Assembly (NCBI RefSeq): GCF_051400755.1
Contig: NZ_JBLFFL010000010.1
Coordinates: forward strand, 19,991 to 83,990
From: Parapedobacter sp051400755
Lineage (GTDB): Bacteria; Bacteroidota; Bacteroidia; Sphingobacteriales; Sphingobacteriaceae
Reading direction: 5' to 3'
Length of the DNA: 64,000 bases
Shown: positions 43,510 through 52,172 of the stretch, piece by piece
Layout: the number at the start of each line of letters is the position of its first letter
How positions within the stretch are numbered: the first letter of the stretch is position 1
Position numbers and translations under genes: made by a program
The notes under the pieces: model-generated
What the model saw: the letters and a program-made list of their open reading frames with translations, nothing else
What the model was told of the DNA's origin: nothing
Databases searched by the model: none

Positions 43510-46500
43510 TTATTGTCGCTTGATCAGGACCCAGCCGGCGTGCCGTTCTCCCTGCCCCCCGCCATGGGTAATGATGACATAATAGTAAGTCCCCTCATTC
43601 AGTCCCTGTCCGTCCCAGTCGTTTTTATAGTTACCGTTGCGGTATACCTCATTCCCCCAGCGGTTGACCACCGTGATTTCCACGCGGTCGAACCCTTCAA
43701 TGCCGACGATCTCAAACGCGTCGTTTCGTCCATCCCCATTCGGCGTGAACACATTCGGGATCTTGAACGGCCGGGCCTCGATATTCACGGTGATCGTCGC
43801 CACATTGGAAACCAATCCGTTTTCATCACTTACCTCATATTGGGCGGTGCTGACGCCCGAGAAACCATCCACCGGTGAAAACGTGACGGAACCCTGTGCG
43901 TCTACCGCGTATGTCCCCTCGCCAGGGATGGCTAATGTGGTCACCCGGTTACCCGATCCATCGATCAATCGAACCGTATTGGGGATGATTGCGCTGCTAC
44001 CTGCAACGTCGTTATCCAACACCGCTATCGTCACCGGTTGTCCATATGTGGCTTCCTGCGTATCATCAACCGCCGTCGGCGATACTTCCGCCGCCACCGC
44101 CTGCACGATGATGCTGATCGTAGCGGCATTCGACCGTATGTCATTCTCGTCGGCCACCGTATAGGTCGCGGTACTGTTGCCGACAAACGATTCCGTCGGC
44201 GTAAACCGTACTTGTCCGCCTTCATCTACGCGATAATCCCCTTCTCCGGCGATCGTCAGGGCAGTAACCAACGCGCCGTTGGGATCGACCAAGCGTACGG
44301 TTCCCGGCACCAATGGGCTGCTGCCGATTACGTCATTAGCCAACACGTCAATGGTAAGCGGCACACCTTGATCGGTCACCCCTTCATCGTCATGGGTGGT
44401 AGGGCCGGTAATCAAGGGAATCTCCACTTCTGGATTTTCTGGATTTTGATCATCGCCCGTCACCGAGGCTATATTTTTTATAACAGTGTCGTCACCTATC
44501 TCATCGTTCACTCGTACGTTGAAGCTCACACTGACCTGCTGTCCAAATGGCACATCGATTACCCACAGCAGCCTTCCATTTGCAAATTGGGCGCCATCAC
44601 TGGCGCTGCCATCAACATATGTGGTACGGTCAGGGATCTTATCCGTTATTGTAATGCCAGTTAAGCCTTCATTCCCCGTGTTTTCAACGACTATGGTATA
44701 GGTAAGTTCCTCTCCTGCCTCCGCCTTATCATTGCCATTTGCATCCACCACAACCTTAGTGGCCGTAAATTTCTTATTGGGATCCACAGGAATTTCGACT
44801 TCCGGTTCCTCGGGGTTTTCAGGGTCATCGCCCGTCACCGCCGCAACGTTGCGGATGGAGGAGACATCCGTCAGGTCGTCCGCGACGATCACGGTGAAGC
44901 TCACCTCCCGGCTATCCCCGAACGGGACGTCAACCGTCCACGAGAGTTCGCCGCCGCTGAAGCTCGCGCCTTCACCCGCGCTGCCTTCCTTGTAGGATGT
45001 GTGCGCGGGGATGGCGTCGGCCACCGTGATGCCGTTATAGTCCACATCGCCTGTGTTCGTCACCCTGATCGTGTAGGTCACTTCCTCACCCGCCTTCACC
45101 GACTGCTTGTCGGCGGTCTTCACCGAAGTGAACGACTTGGCCGGGTCCGTCGGTATCTCCACTTCCGGTTCCTCGGGGTTCTCCGGGTCATCGCCCGTCA
45201 CCGCCGCAACGTTGCGGATGGAGGAGACATCCGTCAGGTCGTCCGCGACGATCACGGTGAAGCTCACCTCCCGGCTATCCCCGAACGGGACGTCAACCGT
45301 CCACGAGAGTTCGCCGCCGCTGAAGCTCGCGCCTTCACCCGCGCTGCCTTCCTTGTAGGATGTGTGCGCGGGGATGGCGTCGGCCACCGTGATGCCGTTA
45401 TAGTCCACATCGCCTGTGTTCGTCACCCTGATCGTGTAGGTCACTTCCTCACCCGCCTTCACCGACTGCTTGTCGGCGGTCTTCACCGAAGTGAACGACT
45501 TGGCCGGGTCCGTCGGTATCTCCACCTCCGGTTCCTCGGGGTTCTCCGGGTCATCGCCCGTCACCGCCGCAACGTTGCGGATGGAGGCGATACCTGTCAG
45601 ATTATCAATGACTTCAACAATAAACGACACCGCAATCCGCCCTCCGGCAGGAACAATTAGGTCATTCCAAGCAACATTGTTATCTACTGAACTATAGGTT
45701 CCACCAGTAGCATTGCTTATATATACGGTGTGAACAGGTATTTGATCAGCGATGTCAACCGCGATATCTCGGTCATACGTGTTATTTACTGCAATAGTAT
45801 AAGTTAATTGTTCCCCCGCCTGCGCCAATCCATCACTATTTGCGTCAACTACAGTTTTCTCACTGATGATGTTGCAATCTGTATTGACAGTAATTGTCAC
45901 TACATTAGCATATGCTTCACATTGGCTTCCGTCTACTGTTGAGATTGCCACCCGCCTAAAGAAAGTATTTTGAGACAACGCAGGAGCCGAGTAAGTTTCA
46001 CTCGTAGCACCAGCTATCGTATTCCAATCCTGTTGATTCGTACTGCTTTCCCAACGGTACGTAACCGTTCCTACACCACTTCCACCTGCTACCGACGCGA
46101 TGGTTGCGGGCACCGTACCCAAACAAACCGTCTGATCCCCAACTATACTACCTGCGTCAACGGCGTTGACTGTTACGACCACCTCTTCAGAAGTAACTTG
46201 ACACCCTTTTTCGTTCTGAGCGACAACCCGGTAGGTACCTGCATCTGCTATTGCCGCGTTGTCTTTTGAAAACACACCATCAGAAAATGTAAAATCAGCG
46301 ACAACGACCCAGGCATCGTCGACTTGTTTTTCCAGTGTGTAAGTGATTTCAGGTGACGAATAGTCGGTTATTGCAATTGACAAATCATTGCCAGCGCAGG
46401 CGATCACATCGTTTACCATGGGCAGATCAGGAAGTGGGTTTACCGGCACTTCCAATACCGCTGATGCTCCTTTACCAGGACAGCCACCTTCACCATCGAT

Positions 46501-47853
46501 ATAAGCGGTCACCCGGTAATAGGCTGTTTGCGTTAATTCTCCAGTATTTAGCGTTTCTTGTGATTGTCCTCCAATCACACTCCAATCCGTTTGGTTTGAC
46601 GATGTTTCCCATATAAAGAAATAATCAGGGTTATCTCCTATGTTTCCGGTTACCATGGCTAATAAGGTAGTTGCCTCTCCGACACACACTTCATTAACAC
46701 CGCTAAATGAGATAGCGGGTTCGTGGTGATACACCCGTAACGTAAAGGGTTCGGAAGCAACCCTGCAATTTTTATTGGTCAGCGTCGACGGGTCTCCAGC
46801 CACGATAACCCGATACTCGTAATTGTCGTCATCTGCCGTAACCGGATTAATCTGAAAAACGGCGTCGTCGGTCCCTATGGTAGTAACAATGTTATTATCG
46901 ACATTTATGAAATCCTCGCCCAAGGGATCATTCCCTTCGGGATTGATTTTTCGCTTTTGCAGTAAAAAATGATTAAGAACGTACGGATTGTCTAGCACCC
47001 TCGCCCGATAGGTAACACTGCTGCCTACGCAAACCGGACCGTCTGGCTCTACTTGAAAGGAAACTGGGGGACCGACTGGACGCAGTGTAATGTCATCAAT
47101 GGCTAAATCGTTTCCGATTTCTTGAGCAACTGCGTTCTTAATTTGAAGTCTAATGTTATCTACCCCCTGAGGCATTGTGAAACTCATTTTGACCTCATTC
47201 CATTGATTTACTGGAGAGACATCATCGTCGGTACTTGTATATGATGCCAATAATCCGCTCGATGAATTTTCATCCACATACAAATCTGCGTTGTATATGT
47301 TGAAGGTAACACTAGGCTTGATATAACCTTCTGCATTAATGTCTTTTATCCAAACAGCAAATTGAAATTGGGTTCCGGCGCAAAGCCCGTCAATCGCTCT
47401 ATCAAAATATAAGCCCGTGGATGCATGTGCATCCACGAGCACCATAAATCCGCGATCATTTCCCGTATGGTCTCCACCATCATGGAAATAGGGATTATTA
47501 TATCCTTTGGAATTTGTAACAAGCGAATATCCCCCTATTGCTAGTGGCCAATCGCTGATGTATCGAGGGCCCCAATTATCGTCAGCTTCCGAGCCGTACT
47601 CGCTCGGTGGATTATTAGGATTGTAAAAAAGCAGGGAGCTTATGTAAGGCAAATGATCGTTTTTAAAATAAATACCATCCCATAACGAACTGTTGCCGTC
47701 ATCACCTGTTGTTGCTTGTCCGAAATCTTCCTTGAAAATGTTGTCGCCCAAACTCGACTGCTGTCCATACGTTTCCAATAAACCAAAAAGGTTTATTAAT
47801 ATAATGAAAACTGAAGCCTTACTCAATATGAAATGTAAAAGTCTATTTTTCAT
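43510..47853 (-). CDS. SprB-like T9SS adhesin with Ig-like, DUF11 and cadherin-like repeats
   Basis: 1447 residues with signal peptide (to YGQQ). The order is: N-terminal jelly-roll-like domain (about 30-260); several Ig-like domains with paired Cys; four DUF11 repeats (each ending near NVAAVTGDDPENPEEPEVE), of which the middle two are 121-residue copies differing at one residue; two cadherin-like repeats (LTIDVLANDVIGSSPLVPG and AVLDNDVAGSSAIIPN); and a C-terminal gliding-motility-type sorting domain (IPNVFTPNGDGRNDAF, VVNRWGNEVYRN, GTYYYVI). It is exported by the type IX system and displayed on the surface for adhesion or gliding. SprF and OmpA partners follow. Confidence 0.93.
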   Translation of the reverse strand: MKNRLLHFILSKASVFIILINLFGLLETYGQQSSLGDNIFKEDFGQATTGDDGNSSLWDGIYFKNDHLPYISSLLFYNPNNPPSEYGSEADDNWGPRYISDWPLAIGGYSLVTNSKGYNNPYFHDGGDHTGNDRGFMVLVDAHASTGLYFDRAIDGLCAGTQFQFAVWIKDINAEGYIKPSVTFNIYNADLYVDENSSSGLLASYTSTDDDVSPVNQWNEVKMSFTMPQGVDNIRLQIKNAVAQEIGNDLAIDDITLRPVGPPVSFQVEPDGPVCVGSSVTYRARVLDNPYVLNHFLLQKRKINPEGNDPLGEDFINVDNNIVTTIGTDDAVFQINPVTADDDNYEYRVIVAGDPSTLTNKNCRVASEPFTLRVYHHEPAISFSGVNEVCVGEATTLLAMVTGNIGDNPDYFFIWETSSNQTDWSVIGGQSQETLNTGELTQTAYYRVTAYIDGEGGCPGKGASAVLEVPVNPLPDLPMVNDVIACAGNDLSIAITDYSSPEITYTLEKQVDDAWVVVADFTFSDGVFSKDNAAIADAGTYRVVAQNEKGCQVTSEEVVVTVNAVDAGSIVGDQTVCLGTVPATIASVAGGSGVGTVTYRWESSTNQQDWNTIAGATSETYSAPALSQNTFFRRVAISTVDGSQCEAYANVVTITVNTDCNIISEKTVVDANSDGLAQAGEQLTYTIAVNNTYDRDIAVDIADQIPVHTVYISNATGGTYSSVDNNVAWNDLIVPAGGRIAVSFIVEVIDNLTGIASIRNVAAVTGDDPENPEEPEVEIPTDPAKSFTSVKTADKQSVKAGEEVTYTIRVTNTGDVDYNGITVADAIPAHTSYKEGSAGEGASFSGGELSWTVDVPFGDSREVSFTVIVADDLTDVSSIRNVAAVTGDDPENPEEPEVEIPTDPAKSFTSVKTADKQSVKAGEEVTYTIRVTNTGDVDYNGITVADAIPAHTSYKEGSAGEGASFSGGELSWTVDVPFGDSREVSFTVIVADDLTDVSSIRNVAAVTGDDPENPEEPEVEIPVDPNKKFTATKVVVDANGNDKAEAGEELTYTIVVENTGNEGLTGITITDKIPDRTTYVDGSASDGAQFANGRLLWVIDVPFGQQVSVSFNVRVNDEIGDDTVIKNIASVTGDDQNPENPEVEIPLITGPTTHDDEGVTDQGVPLTIDVLANDVIGSSPLVPGTVRLVDPNGALVTALTIAGEGDYRVDEGGQVRFTPTESFVGNSTATYTVADENDIRSNAATISIIVQAVAAEVSPTAVDDTQEATYGQPVTIAVLDNDVAGSSAIIPNTVRLIDGSGNRVTTLAIPGEGTYAVDAQGSVTFSPVDGFSGVSTAQYEVSDENGLVSNVATITVNIEARPFKIPNVFTPNGDGRNDAFEIVGIEGFDRVEITVVNRWGNEVYRNGNYKNDWDGQGLNEGTYYYVIITHGGGQGERHAGWVLIKRQ
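44798..45523 (-). repeat. Two tandem 363-bp copies inside the adhesin gene
   Basis: Blocks 44798-45160 and 45161-45523 are almost identical in DNA, with only a few differences seen near their left ends; a third copy starts at 45524 and diverges after about 70 bp. Each encodes one 121-residue DUF11 unit. The block is visibly more GC-rich than the N-terminal half of the gene. Confidence 0.95.
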
Positions 47854-48260
47854 AAAAATGCGCTAAATCATATCAAAAGATTCTCGTGTGGCGGTCTGTT
47901 ATAATCATTCGCTCTCGCTGAATAGTCCCATTGCGCCATGCAAAAAATCCATGTATCCTGCTATAAATTAATAGATGTACTAACTGATTTGTCCGCTGAA
48001 TTCGCCATCCATTGGACACACAAAAAGAAGTATTAATCGGACGACCCGCAATTAGGTGTACACGAACGACAGGAAAATGTGTATAAACGGAAAAATATGT
48101 AGAAGAAATGCTACGCCGAATAAATGGATTTAGATAATCTGGGATTCCCAGCGAGATAGTCGGAAGAAAGTGCTTCTGGAATAACCTACTGTTAGGTGGT
48201 TAAACAGGTATGGGAAAACAAATGAATGCGAACGACGGAAATGTACACAAACGACAACAT

Positions 48261-48289
48261 AAAAAAACCGCGCTTTGGGGAAGCGCGGT
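48261..48289 (-). terminator. Terminator of the eight-gene keto-sugar operon
   Basis: On the minus strand a 9-bp GC-rich stem (48289-48281 with 48275-48267, 5-base loop) is followed by seven T. It lies about 127 bp after the stop of the last gene of the operon. Confidence 0.85.
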
Positions 48290-48369
48290 AAAAACAATAA
48301 TGTTTTTTATCAACCTAAACCTAATGCTATAACGTAGGTCTGATTATTTTGTTTTACAAGCGATACATT

Positions 48370-48403
48370 TTTTTAAGATATTCGCCTTTTTAAGATATTC
48401 GCC
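48370..48403. repeat. 17-bp perfect tandem duplication
   Basis: TTTTTAAGATATTCGCC occurs at 48370-48386 and again at 48387-48403, just after the stop of the gluconate-dehydrogenase-subunit gene. Probably replication slippage. Confidence 0.85.
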
Positions 48404-48415
48404 GATCCGTGCGGA

Positions 48416-48985
48416 CTAGGTAGCCCAGGCCTTGTCCCCTTTTTTATAGGGATAATCCCCCACATACTTGCCGGGAACCTGCACATAGCGCAGCGCCTTG
48501 GTGGCACCCAGTTCGGAAGTAAAGAATCCCAGCAGTGTCAACTGCTTCACCAAGTGGAAATAATGGTCGGCATCTTCCTCGGATTTGCTTTTTTGGTATT
48601 CCTTGGCTTCCTTGTCTACCGCAGCCAACAGCTCAGTACGTTCCGTTGCGTTCAATTCCTGGAATTTTCGGCCAAACTTCTCGTTAGCCGCGTCTTCCAA
48701 CTTGCCTAACCCCTCCATGAAGGTTTTTTGCTGATCCGCCGTATAACAGTCTTTCACCATCACGGGAATAAACGCACCTACACCTGCTTCTTTTGCTCCA
48801 GGACTGCTGGTCGGCGGCAAGATGGTATCCGCAATGTCTCCAAGCAAATCAATCGTTTCCGGCTCAAACAGGCTTTCAACGTCTTTTGTCACTTTCCGGG
48901 TGCACCCCTCTAAAAACAGATTGGCACCCACCACCGTGCCGCCCATGATCCAGGCGACCCTAGCCAAAGCTTCTCTTCTATTCAT
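48416..48985 (-). CDS. Gluconate 2-dehydrogenase subunit 3 family protein (Tat lipoprotein)
   Basis: 189 residues. The N-terminus has a twin-Arg (MNRREALARV), a hydrophobic stretch and a lipobox-like FLEGC, so it is probably an exported lipoprotein. The body matches the small subunit (PF13618) that partners FAD-dependent GMC sugar/gluconate dehydrogenases: LLGDIADTILPPTSSPGAKEAGV is its signature region. The start overlaps the end of the Gfo/Idh gene by 8 bp. With the GMC protein two genes upstream it would form a membrane-facing dehydrogenase. No cytochrome c subunit is encoded in the window. Confidence 0.85.
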   Translation of the reverse strand: MNRREALARVAWIMGGTVVGANLFLEGCTRKVTKDVESLFEPETIDLLGDIADTILPPTSSPGAKEAGVGAFIPVMVKDCYTADQQKTFMEGLGKLEDAANEKFGRKFQELNATERTELLAAVDKEAKEYQKSKSEEDADHYFHLVKQLTLLGFFTSELGATKALRYVQVPGKYVGDYPYKKGDKAWAT

Positions 48986-50396
48986 GATGTCTAATGCTTT
49001 TAAGTTTAAATTTGTAATTAAGTTCCCAACCTTTCCGGTATTCCCGGCGCACGAACTGGTTTACCTCGTCAAAATTGGTCACTCGCATGTCTCTATGATC
49101 CCAAAGTAGTTTGAAATTGCGTCCCGGATACCGATCGCCTACACGGAGATCCGCACCACGGATCGCCAGATTGGCCATCAGCAGGGCCTCGGTGAGCGGA
49201 CAGGAAATCTCAAAAGGAGCACTCACCGCTTTCTTCCGATACCCGGCGAGGCATGCATCTACCCATTGGGCATAATGGCCCTCGATTCCACCCGGCACAC
49301 GGTCATATTTCTCGGGTATGGCCGCCACTTCGGCCATCAAGGTAGTTGGAAGAAGTCGGGGATTTTCCCCGAAAAGATCGGCCAGTATCTTCCCTTTCGT
49401 ACCGATGAACAGGATGCCGTTACCGCCGTCGCCGAAGGGTTCATTAGGTCCCAGTTCATCTGGGCGCTGGGGCTGTATACCGCCATCCATCCAGTGGACG
49501 GTGACGTCTCCAGCGGTTCGCCTGGTCTTCGGGAAGGTCAAGATGGCATAGCTGGATGGCGGGCAGCTCCTTGGAAAGTAACCACGTTTGAACTCGTCAA
49601 CATAAACCGTTCCTACGCTTGCCTGCACATCCTTTACATATTGCAGCCCGAGTATGCTGAACGGCGCCTCCATGATATGGCATCCCATGTCGCCCAAAGC
49701 ACCTGTACCATAATCCCACCATCCTCTCCAATTGAAGGGGACCAACTTATCGACATAATCAACGAATGGAGCGGTCCCAAGCCAAAGGTCCCAGTCCAAT
49801 GCTGCCGGCACCTGTGCTTTCTGTGTAGGCCATTGAATGCCCTGCGGCCAAACCGGACGATCCGTCCAGCAATAGACGGTATGTACATCACCGATCAAGC
49901 CAGTATCCACCCATTCCCGGAATCGCCGTACGCCATCTCCCGATGAACCCTGATTGCCCATCTGGGTCACTACTTTATATTTTTTTGCCGCATTTGCCAG
50001 CACACGGGCCTCATACACATCGTGTGTCAGGGGCTTCTGTACATATACATGCTTGCGCAGCTCCATGGCGGGCAATGCTTGGATGGCATGATTATGATCG
50101 GGACTTGACACGGAAACAGCATCGATATGTGCATGCTCCTTGTCGAGCATTTCGCGGAAGTCTTTGTAATACTTGGCCTTCGGAAACCGCTTCACGGAGT
50201 TTGCCGCCCGGCGATCGTCTACGTCGCACAGGTAAGCGATTTCCGCTTTGCCGCTATCGTGGATGCCTTTGACATCCACCTCGCCCTTACCGCCTACCCC
50301 AATACCTGCCACCACCAGCTTATCGCTCGGAGCGGTATAGCCTTTGCCCCCCAACACGTGACGGGGCACCACCGTGAAGCTTGCCGAAGCTGTCAT
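48978..50396 (-). CDS. Gfo/Idh/MocA oxidoreductase lacking its twin-arginine motif
   Basis: 472 residues from ATG 50396, which overlaps the GMC stop as ATGA. Rossmann motif VVAGIGVGGKGE; the EKP site reads VQKPLTHD (Gln for Glu); GTGALGDMGCHIMEAP is in the second domain. The N-terminus MTASASFTVVPRHVLGG lines up with the end of the Tat signal of the homologue at 9606-10877 (AAAFSIVPRFVLGG), but the RR and the first half of the signal are missing, and an in-frame stop lies two codons upstream. So it either works in the cytoplasm or has lost its export signal. It lies between GMC and subunit-3 genes. Confidence 0.88.
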   Translation of the reverse strand: MTASASFTVVPRHVLGGKGYTAPSDKLVVAGIGVGGKGEVDVKGIHDSGKAEIAYLCDVDDRRAANSVKRFPKAKYYKDFREMLDKEHAHIDAVSVSSPDHNHAIQALPAMELRKHVYVQKPLTHDVYEARVLANAAKKYKVVTQMGNQGSSGDGVRRFREWVDTGLIGDVHTVYCWTDRPVWPQGIQWPTQKAQVPAALDWDLWLGTAPFVDYVDKLVPFNWRGWWDYGTGALGDMGCHIMEAPFSILGLQYVKDVQASVGTVYVDEFKRGYFPRSCPPSSYAILTFPKTRRTAGDVTVHWMDGGIQPQRPDELGPNEPFGDGGNGILFIGTKGKILADLFGENPRLLPTTLMAEVAAIPEKYDRVPGGIEGHYAQWVDACLAGYRKKAVSAPFEISCPLTEALLMANLAIRGADLRVGDRYPGRNFKLLWDHRDMRVTNFDEVNQFVRREYRKGWELNYKFKLKSIRHHE

Positions 50397-52072
50397 AGGT
50401 TACCTTTTTTCAACTCGCCAACGGCAAAATCCACCGCCCGCGCGGTCAGTGCCATATACGTAAGCGATGGGTTCACGCAAGCAGCAGACGTCATGCAAGC
50501 GCCATCAGTCACAAATACGTTCAACGCATCCCACACCTGGTTATTGCCGTTCAATACCGAGGTCTTCGGATCCCTGCCCATGCGGGCCGTACCCATCTCG
50601 TGGATGCCTTGGCCGAAGCCGTAGCCATTGTCATAGGTATACACATCTTTCACGCCCGCGACCTCCAACATCTCCTTGCAGTCTTCCATCATGTCCTTGC
50701 GCATCTTCAGTTCGTTTTCCTTGATTTCCATATCCATGGCCAGTACCGGCAGCCCCCATTTATCCTTTACTGTTTTATCCAGCGAAATCCGGTTTTCATG
50801 ATAAGGCAGTGTTTCACCGAACGCCCCAAAACCAACCGACCAATCGCCCGGCTCGCATAGGGCATCCTTCCATTCGTCCCCGATGCTCATTTCTGCGATC
50901 TCGCCGCTCCACCGGCCCCGGCTGGCAGAGCCCTGATAACCAAACCCACGCACATAGTCGCGCTTATCATCGCCCACGTTCCGGAACCGGGGTATGTATA
51001 ACCCATTTGCCCTGCGGCCGAAATAATACTTATCCTCGTAGCCTTCTACCCGTCCCCCCGCACCGCAGCGGAAGTGGTGGTCCATCGCATTGTGGCCAAG
51101 CTCACCGCTGCTGCTGCCTAATCCGCCCTCCCATACATCGGTTGCCGAATTCATCAGCACCCATGTAGAGTTGAATGCCGATGCACATACAAACACGATT
51201 TTGGCAAAATACTCATAGGTCTGATTCGTTTCCGCATCCAGTATTTCGACGCCTGTAGCCTTTTTGGTATCCTTATCATATAGGATCTTGGTGACAATGG
51301 AAAATGGGCGAAGGGTGAGATTACCCGTGGCCACCGCCGCGGGCAGCGTGGACGACTGTGTACTGAAATACGCCCCGAAGTTGCACCCTAACCAGCATTG
51401 ATTCTGGTACTGGCAGTTGACCCGTCCCTCGTGCGGTGCCGTCAGGTTGGCTACCCTGCCCATGATAAAGTGCCGTTGTCCTTTATAATGCGATTTTATC
51501 CGCGCCGCCAAATCTTTCTCCACCACATTCATCTCCATTGGCGGAAGGAAATCACCGTCAGGCAGCACATCCAATCCATCCCGATTGCCGCTGATACCTG
51601 CCCATTTCTCCGCATAGCTGTACCAAGGAGCAATGTCCTGATAGCGGATCGGCCAGTCCACGCCGTGCCCATCTTTCAGATTCGCCTCAAAATCCAGGTC
51701 ACTGAACCGGTAGCTCTGACGGCCCCACATCAGCGAGCGTCCGCCAACATGGTACCCGCGGTACCAGTCAAAGCGCTTCACCTCTACATAAGGGCTCTCT
51801 TTCTCGTTCACCCAAAAATCGAGATTCTTTTCATTAAGCGGATAATCCCGCTTCAAGACCGGATAATCTTCAATCATCTGCTGCGTACGTCCTCCCCGGT
51901 GTGGAAATTCCCACGGGTGTTTGGTCGCCGCGGGGTAGTCTTTCACATGCTCCACATTGCGTCCGCGCTCCAGCATGATGGTTTTTAGTCCTTTCTGGGT
52001 CAGCTCCTTTGCAGCCCATCCACCGCTAATCCCTGATCCGATCACGATCGCATCATATACATTATCTGCCAT
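50393..52072 (-). CDS. GMC-family FAD-dependent sugar oxidoreductase
   Basis: 559 residues. The N-terminal FAD-binding motif is IVIGSGISGGWAAKEL, with GGRSLMWGRQSYR further on. The C-terminal catalytic region contains IHEMGTARMG and VNPSLTYMALTARA, the His and Asn positions of GMC enzymes. Its pairing with a gluconate-2-dehydrogenase subunit 3 homologue is the arrangement of gluconate/2-keto and glucoside-3-dehydrogenases that oxidise sugar hydroxyls. It has no signal peptide of its own and would be exported by hitch-hiking with the Tat small subunit, as known for such complexes (inference here). Confidence 0.88.
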   Translation of the reverse strand: MADNVYDAIVIGSGISGGWAAKELTQKGLKTIMLERGRNVEHVKDYPAATKHPWEFPHRGGRTQQMIEDYPVLKRDYPLNEKNLDFWVNEKESPYVEVKRFDWYRGYHVGGRSLMWGRQSYRFSDLDFEANLKDGHGVDWPIRYQDIAPWYSYAEKWAGISGNRDGLDVLPDGDFLPPMEMNVVEKDLAARIKSHYKGQRHFIMGRVANLTAPHEGRVNCQYQNQCWLGCNFGAYFSTQSSTLPAAVATGNLTLRPFSIVTKILYDKDTKKATGVEILDAETNQTYEYFAKIVFVCASAFNSTWVLMNSATDVWEGGLGSSSGELGHNAMDHHFRCGAGGRVEGYEDKYYFGRRANGLYIPRFRNVGDDKRDYVRGFGYQGSASRGRWSGEIAEMSIGDEWKDALCEPGDWSVGFGAFGETLPYHENRISLDKTVKDKWGLPVLAMDMEIKENELKMRKDMMEDCKEMLEVAGVKDVYTYDNGYGFGQGIHEMGTARMGRDPKTSVLNGNNQVWDALNVFVTDGACMTSAACVNPSLTYMALTARAVDFAVGELKKGNL

Positions 52073-52172
52073 AGCTTGTTTTATCGTTTTATTTAGTTAT
52101 ACGTTAGTTGTTCCCTTTAGCTTATTAAAGGTACTATTAATGACGTGATTGTTCAACATTTATTGTTCAATA

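Larger units (their letters stand above)
47854..48415. other. Intergenic region upstream of the adhesin operon
   Basis: No gene is seen. It contains the terminator of the keto-sugar operon (48261-48289), a 17-bp tandem duplication (48370-48403), and two similar short strings GTACACGAACGAC and GTACACAAACGAC (near 48057 and 48243). It must also hold the adhesin promoter, but no clean TAnnTTTG box was found. Confidence 0.6.

Noticed and set aside
44798..45590. Repeats as a CRISPR array or mobile element
   Set aside because: The unit is 363 bp, in frame and coding; there are no spacers, inverted ends or transposase.
45001..45660. Long plus-strand frame opposite the adhesin repeats
   Set aside because: It arises because the GC-rich 363-bp repeat is open on both strands; its translation is an Arg/Val-rich shadow repeated with the DNA period.
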